33,181 nucleotides of DNA from Candidatus Falkowbacteria bacterium RIFCSPLOWO2_12_FULL_45_13 (GTDB taxonomy: Bacteria > Patescibacteriota > Patescibacteriia > Patescibacteriales > GWC2-42-12): contig MFFY01000036.1 of the NCBI GenBank assembly GCA_001778055.1, forward strand, positions 1 through 33,181. Direction: 5' to 3'. Under the pieces are notes generated by a model, which was given only the letters and a program-made list of their open reading frames with translations, had not been told where the DNA came from and ran no database searches. Of the stretch, positions 29,914 through 33,181 are shown one piece after another. Every line of letters begins with the position of its first letter. Position 1 is the stretch's first letter. The position numbers and the translations under genes were made by a program.

Positions 29914-31770
29914 ATGCCCAAATTCATACTAAAAAGTAAGTTCAAGCCCGCCGGCGATCAGCCCGAGGCTATCGCCAAATTGGTGGACGGCTTAAAAAAA
30001 GGCTATCGCGACCAAACGCTCTTGGGCGTAACCGGCTCGGGCAAAACTTTCACCATGGCCGGCATTATTGAAAAAATTCAAAAGCCGACACTGGTGATTT
30101 CCCATAATAAAACCCTGGCCGCCCAGCTCTACGGCGAGTTCAAGCAATTTTTTCCGGGCAACGCCGTGCATTACTTTGTTTCCTATTACGACTACTACCA
30201 GCCCGAAGCCTATATCCCGCAAACCGACACCTATATTGAAAAAGAAACCGCCATCAACGAAGAAATAGACCGCCTGCGCCATGCCGCCACCCAATCCTTG
30301 CTTTACCGCCGGGATGTTTTAATCGTGGCCAGCGTTTCCTGCATCTACGGGCTGGGCGAAAAAGCGGATTACCAGGCCATGGGTAAAACCTTCCGGGTCG
30401 GCCAAAAAATAAAAAGAAATCAGCTGCTAAGAGAACTGGTCGCCATTCAATACGCGCGCGACGAAACCGAATTCAAGCGCGGCAATTTCCGCGTCCGAGG
30501 CGAAAATATTGATATTCATCTGGCCACCGGCGAAGCCGTGGCGCGGATTGTCCTGTTCGGCGATCTGGTGGATAAAATCAAAATCTACGCCATCCGGCCG
30601 GGGCTGGACGCTCCCTCCTGGTCGCTCGATTCCCGCCGCCTGGAGGCCGAGACGCTCTCGGAAATCATCATTCTGCCGGCCAAACACTTTATCACGCCGC
30701 CAGAAAAAATGGTGCGGGCGCTAAAAAATATCCGCCAAGAATTAAAATCCAGGCTTAAAGAACTAAAAAAACTCGGCCAAGAGGTTGAGGCTTACCGGCT
30801 GGAGAAAAAAACCAATTACGATCTGGAAATGATGGCGGAGGTGGGCTACTGCAATGGCATAGAAAATTACTCCCGTCATTTAACCGGCCGCGCCGCCGGC
30901 GAGCCACCGGAAACTTTGATTGATTTTTTTCCTTCGCCGCGCCGTAGCTTTAGCGAAGGCGAGCCCAAAGATTATCTCTTGCTGATAGACGAGTCGCACG
31001 TCACTCTGCCGCAAATCCGCGGCATGCACGCCGGCGACCAGTCGCGCAAGCAAACCCTGATTGACTTCGGTTTCCGCCTGCCCAGCGCCCGCGACAACCG
31101 GCCATTAAACTTCGAAGAGTTCAACGGCAAAGTAAAACAAGTAATCTACACGAGCGCCACGCCGGCCGATTATGAAATCAAAAATTCAAAACAAGTGGTG
31201 GAGCAGCTGGTCAGACCGACCGGCCTCCTAGACCCGGAAATAGAAGTCAGGCCCAACCCCGGGCAAATTCAGGACTTAATCAAAGAAATAAAGACGAGAA
31301 TCGACCATGGCCAGCGCACCCTGGTGACGACCCTGACCAAGCGCATGGCCGAGGAACTGACCAGCTACCTTGCCGAACAGAAAATCAAAGTGCAATATTT
31401 GCATAGCGAGGTGGAAACTTTAGAGCGGGTTGATATTTTGCGCGACTTGCGCTTAGGCAAGTATGACGTCTTAGTGGGCATCAATCTCCTGCGCGAAGGC
31501 CTGGACTTGCCTGAAGTTTCGCTGGTCGCCATTTTAGACGCGGACCTGTCCGGCTTTTTGCGCACCGGAACCTCTTTAATCCAAACCATGGGCCGCGCCG
31601 CCCGCCATTTAGAAGGCAAGGTCATTATGTACGCGGATAAAATCACTCCGGCCATGCGCTATACCATTAACGAAACCAAGCGCCGCCGAACAGTTCAGGC
31701 ATCATACAACAAAAAGCACGGCATCACGCCGCGACAAATTACGGCAAAATTTCACGAGAGTATGATATAA
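29914..31770 (+). CDS. uvrB: Excinuclease ABC subunit B, without the UVR tail
   Basis: This is the damage-verification helicase of nucleotide excision repair. The protein has 618 residues. Walker A GVTGSGKT is at 38-45, the beta-hairpin region [12 protein letters not shown] at 91-102, LIDESHV at 357-363, TSATP at 413-417 and motif [11 protein letters not shown] at 557-565. The C-terminus stops at [18 protein letters not shown]. The usual UVR domain of about 35 residues that contacts UvrC is absent; E. coli UvrB has 673 residues. Residues 341-351 ([11 protein letters not shown]) interrupt the conserved [12 protein letters not shown] sequence and come from a repeat. A C/G-arm element lies just past the stop. 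Confidence 0.96.
   Translation: MPKFILKSKFKPAGDQPEAIAKLVDGLKKGYRDQTLLGVTGSGKTFTMAGIIEKIQKPTLVISHNKTLAAQLYGEFKQFFPGNAVHYFVSYYDYYQPEAYIPQTDTYIEKETAINEEIDRLRHAATQSLLYRRDVLIVASVSCIYGLGEKADYQAMGKTFRVGQKIKRNQLLRELVAIQYARDETEFKRGNFRVRGENIDIHLATGEAVARIVLFGDLVDKIKIYAIRPGLDAPSWSLDSRRLEAETLSEIIILPAKHFITPPEKMVRALKNIRQELKSRLKELKKLGQEVEAYRLEKKTNYDLEMMAEVGYCNGIENYSRHLTGRAAGEPPETLIDFFPSPRRSFSEGEPKDYLLLIDESHVTLPQIRGMHAGDQSRKQTLIDFGFRLPSARDNRPLNFEEFNGKVKQVIYTSATPADYEIKNSKQVVEQLVRPTGLLDPEIEVRPNPGQIQDLIKEIKTRIDHGQRTLVTTLTKRMAEELTSYLAEQKIKVQYLHSEVETLERVDILRDLRLGKYDVLVGINLLREGLDLPEVSLVAILDADLSGFLRTGTSLIQTMGRAARHLEGKVIMYADKITPAMRYTINETKRRRTVQASYNKKHGITPRQITAKFHESMI
30934..30966. repeat. Repeat-derived insertion inside uvrB
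   Basis: TCGCCGCGCCGTAGCTTTAG followed by CGAAGGCGAGCCC is partly self-complementary (CCTTCGC outward of GCGAAGG). It encodes [11 protein letters not shown], absent from usual UvrB. Confidence 0.7.
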
Positions 31771-31771
31771 A

Positions 31772-31803
31772 CCCTTCCCTAACAAGGGAGGGTGGGGATG
31801 GGT
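31772..31803. repeat. C/G-arm palindromic element past the uvrB stop
   Basis: CCCTTCCCTAACAAGGGAGGG followed by TGGGGATGGGTT, two bases after the stop. It lies between two convergent genes and may also serve as a terminator. Confidence 0.65.
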
Positions 31804-31847
31804 TATTCTTCGCCCACCAAATATTTTTGAAAAAAATCCAAATTTTT

Positions 31848-32339
31848 CTATAAAAATGTCTTTATCATCTCTTTCTTCCAACCGCCGGATTGTTTAAGCG
31901 CTTGGCGAAAAATTGAGCGCTTAAAAATTTTTTCCATTTGAACTTTATTACCGGTTCGCGCGTAAATAATTTTTAAATTTTTTACTAAATTCAACTCCTC
32001 TCTTAGTTCAGCCGGATTTTTTATTTTTTTAATAAACTTAACATAGCCCTGTCCATATTGGGCCAGGGTTTTGCAATTTAAAAAATTTTGCGGCCCAAAA
32101 AATTTTTTATCCCTGACGTTGCCTCGGTATAAGTCGGCCGTAAATTCGCCCGGCCTTTCTTTTTTAAGCAAATTAAACAAGCGGCAGTTGGCGCAATCGT
32201 TCTGGCAACGGCGCACATCGCCGGTATCATAAACAAAGCGCCAGCCGCGCCAGTCGTCGGCGATAACGAAAATAAAATCGCCGTATTTTTTCTCTAATTG
32301 CTTAAATTTTCTTTGAGCTTGTTTTATGATTAAATTCAT
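31848..32339 (-). CDS. Hypothetical protein with a CX3CX2C motif
   Basis: The protein has 163 residues from ATG 32339 (MNLIIKQAQRKFKQLEKKYG). The frame is open further upstream, but that part overlaps the radical SAM gene and its terminator in another frame and is rejected. Residues about 21-42 contain FIFVIADDWRGWRFVYDTGD, followed by RRCQNDCANCRLF with three Cys in CX3CX2C spacing. That spacing occurs in radical SAM enzymes, but the protein is far too short for a TIM barrel and has no other sign of one, so it may bind metal or a cluster in another way. One more Cys lies at NFLNCKTLAQ. The C-terminal third is Lys-rich and helical (ELREELNLVKNLKIIYARTG). No family is recognised. It follows the SPASM radical SAM gene. 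Confidence 0.7.
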   Translation of the reverse strand: MNLIIKQAQRKFKQLEKKYGDFIFVIADDWRGWRFVYDTGDVRRCQNDCANCRLFNLLKKERPGEFTADLYRGNVRDKKFFGPQNFLNCKTLAQYGQGYVKFIKKIKNPAELREELNLVKNLKIIYARTGNKVQMEKIFKRSIFRQALKQSGGWKKEMIKTFL

Positions 32340-32353
32340 AAATTTAAAAAAGG

Positions 32354-32387
32354 GGGCTGGAAACGTTTTTTTTTTCGTTCCCAGCCC
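32354..32387 (-). terminator. Intrinsic terminator of the SPASM radical SAM gene
   Basis: On the minus strand GGGCTGGGAACG pairs with CGTTTCCAGCCC (one G-T pair) around a run of A residues, followed by CCTTTTTTTAAA. It starts 6 bases past the stop at 32393 and its T-tract ends just before the next gene's ATG. Confidence 0.8.
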
Positions 32388-32392
32388 GTTGA

Positions 32393-33181
32393 TTAATGCC
32401 CGACACTTTCCCAGACTTTTACGCCCGGTCCCAGGGTCTTTTCCCCTAACGCCAGCAATTCTTCGCGCCCTGGCCAGTCGTGAAGATAGCAAAGCGGGTA
32501 AGAATCGGCTACCAGGCCCAGGGTTTCCCGTAAGGCCGTACAGCCGCCTAAGCAATTTTGCCAAAACTGGCAAGTCGCGCAAGGTCCGCTCTTGATGTTT
32601 CTTTGCTCGCAGCTTAGGCGGCGCGCCAAGAGGTCAGGGTGAGAAAAAACCGCCTCGGGTAAGTCCGTAAGCAGGTTAAGCTGCCGCCCGCTTTCATCCA
32701 GGAGCGGTTTGCCGCTGGTGCAGAGCCCGACCCGGCCGTCCCGCTCGGTTAGGAGCGCGCCTTGCTTAAAGGAAACGCAGCCCGTGCCCACGCCCGACGC
32801 GTTGCGGCCGGTTAGGTGCGGCATCATGGCCGTGTAAGCCGGGATGCCGTGGCGCTGGTTAATTTCTTGCACTGCCTGAACGCAGGCCCGAATCTGCTTT
32901 TTGGCCGGAAAAAGTTCCAGCCATTGGCGCAGGGCGCGAACGCCGCCAGCGAACGGGCAGGTGGGGATTTCCAGGTCTACGAAGAAGCCCATCTCTAACC
33001 CTACTTCATAGACTTGGGGCGCCAACTCAATGTTGGTTCTTCGAACCAGGTTCTCCACGCCGATTTTCCCCTTAGCGAAACCAGCCGCCAGCAGATTTTT
33101 TAGCCCCTGCCACATCTCGGTAACCTCCTTGGGCGGCGCGCCGATCAGCCTGGCTTGAAATTTGGCCTGTTCCGGGTCAAG
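32393..33181 (-). CDS. Radical SAM/SPASM-like protein, partial (5' end off the right edge)
   Basis: The frame is open to the right edge without a stop (262 codons seen), so the ATG at 33115 is internal. The N-terminal radical SAM core with the CX3CX2C motif is outside the window. The visible part carries a SPASM/twitch-like auxiliary cluster region: GLCTSGKPL, then CEQRNIKSGPCATCQFWQNC and LGGCTALRE, and a last Cys in SYPLCYLHD. These are the pattern of auxiliary Fe-S ligands in enzymes that modify peptides or proteins. A further CPFAG and a GCVSF precede it. The product may modify a small peptide or protein; no obvious precursor peptide is seen next to it. A strong terminator follows. Confidence 0.8.
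   Translation of the reverse strand, partial: LDPEQAKFQARLIGAPPKEVTEMWQGLKNLLAAGFAKGKIGVENLVRRTNIELAPQVYEVGLEMGFFVDLEIPTCPFAGGVRALRQWLELFPAKKQIRACVQAVQEINQRHGIPAYTAMMPHLTGRNASGVGTGCVSFKQGALLTERDGRVGLCTSGKPLLDESGRQLNLLTDLPEAVFSHPDLLARRLSCEQRNIKSGPCATCQFWQNCLGGCTALRETLGLVADSYPLCYLHDWPGREELLALGEKTLGPGVKVWESVGH

Noticed and set aside
15376-31803. G-rich arms of the palindromic elements as FtsK-orienting (KOPS-like) sites for the local FtsK
   Set aside because: I saw no exact GGGNAGGG in them, and a palindrome carries no strand polarity, which such sites need.
32340-32582. 81-codon upstream extension of the CX3CX2C protein
   Set aside because: It overlaps the SPASM gene in another frame and runs through its terminator. 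The residues look like non-coding translation.

Overview
The window reads as a fragment of a small-genome bacterium of the Candidate Phyla Radiation (Patescibacteria), most likely Parcubacteria-like. This is inferred from gene style, not from a search. The signs are compact genes on mostly one strand, many starts without a Shine-Dalgarno sequence, a 409-residue prolyl-tRNA synthetase with no editing insertion, a UvrB that lacks its UVR tail, a GLPHYAT-type IleRS, and a dense load of palindromic repeats. TGA is used as a stop (end of ileS), so the code is not the recoded one of Gracilibacteria. Nearly everything is on the minus strand; only proS and uvrB are on the plus strand.

Layout: 1-7.8 kb holds the end of a membrane protein, ftsH, a four-domain ribosomal protein S1 gene, an orphan radical SAM gene, a small anchored protein and a DsbA-like lipoprotein. 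7.9-11.8 kb is a tight three-gene unit: an FtsK-like protein carrying two gamma winged-helix domains and a C-terminal receiver domain, then an ABC ATPase and an ABC-2 permease. 12.0-14.0 kb has a divergent pair (hypothetical gene and proS) with near-consensus promoters. 14.0-18.4 kb holds a Memo-AMMECR1 fusion, an inositol-phosphatase family protein, a YfcE-like phosphoesterase, an amino-acid permease and a 49-residue membrane peptide. 18.5-21.9 kb has a hypothetical membrane protein, a MITE-like element, a translin-family protein and a PilB/GspE ATPase. 22.2-25.4 kb has a NIF3 protein, a REP-associated transposase-like gene (RAYT), htpX and lemA. 25.4-31.8 kb has a PP-loop tRNA-thiolation-like gene overlapping ileS, then divergent uvrB. 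The right end has a small Cys-motif protein and the C-terminal part of a SPASM radical SAM protein that runs off the window.

The most striking theme is repetitive DNA. A palindromic element with C-rich and G-rich arms occurs between genes and also in frame inside ileS (three sites), the PP-loop gene and the Memo gene, adding low-complexity peptides to otherwise conserved proteins. This is reminiscent of Rickettsia palindromic elements. Other families are a TAGGGGCG palindrome inside the RAYT gene and at the 3' end of the phosphoesterase gene, perfect loop-less palindromes of 52-68 bp at gene ends that share a core but not flanks, period-7 tandem repeats (STRR-like) in and between genes, and a 209-bp inverted-repeat element flanked by an 8-bp direct repeat.

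Functionally the window combines housekeeping (translation, proteolysis, excision repair), envelope functions (HtpX/LemA, FtsH, ABC export, DsbA-like lipoprotein, type IV pilus motor) and several poorly understood enzymes. No tRNA, rRNA or CRISPR array was seen.
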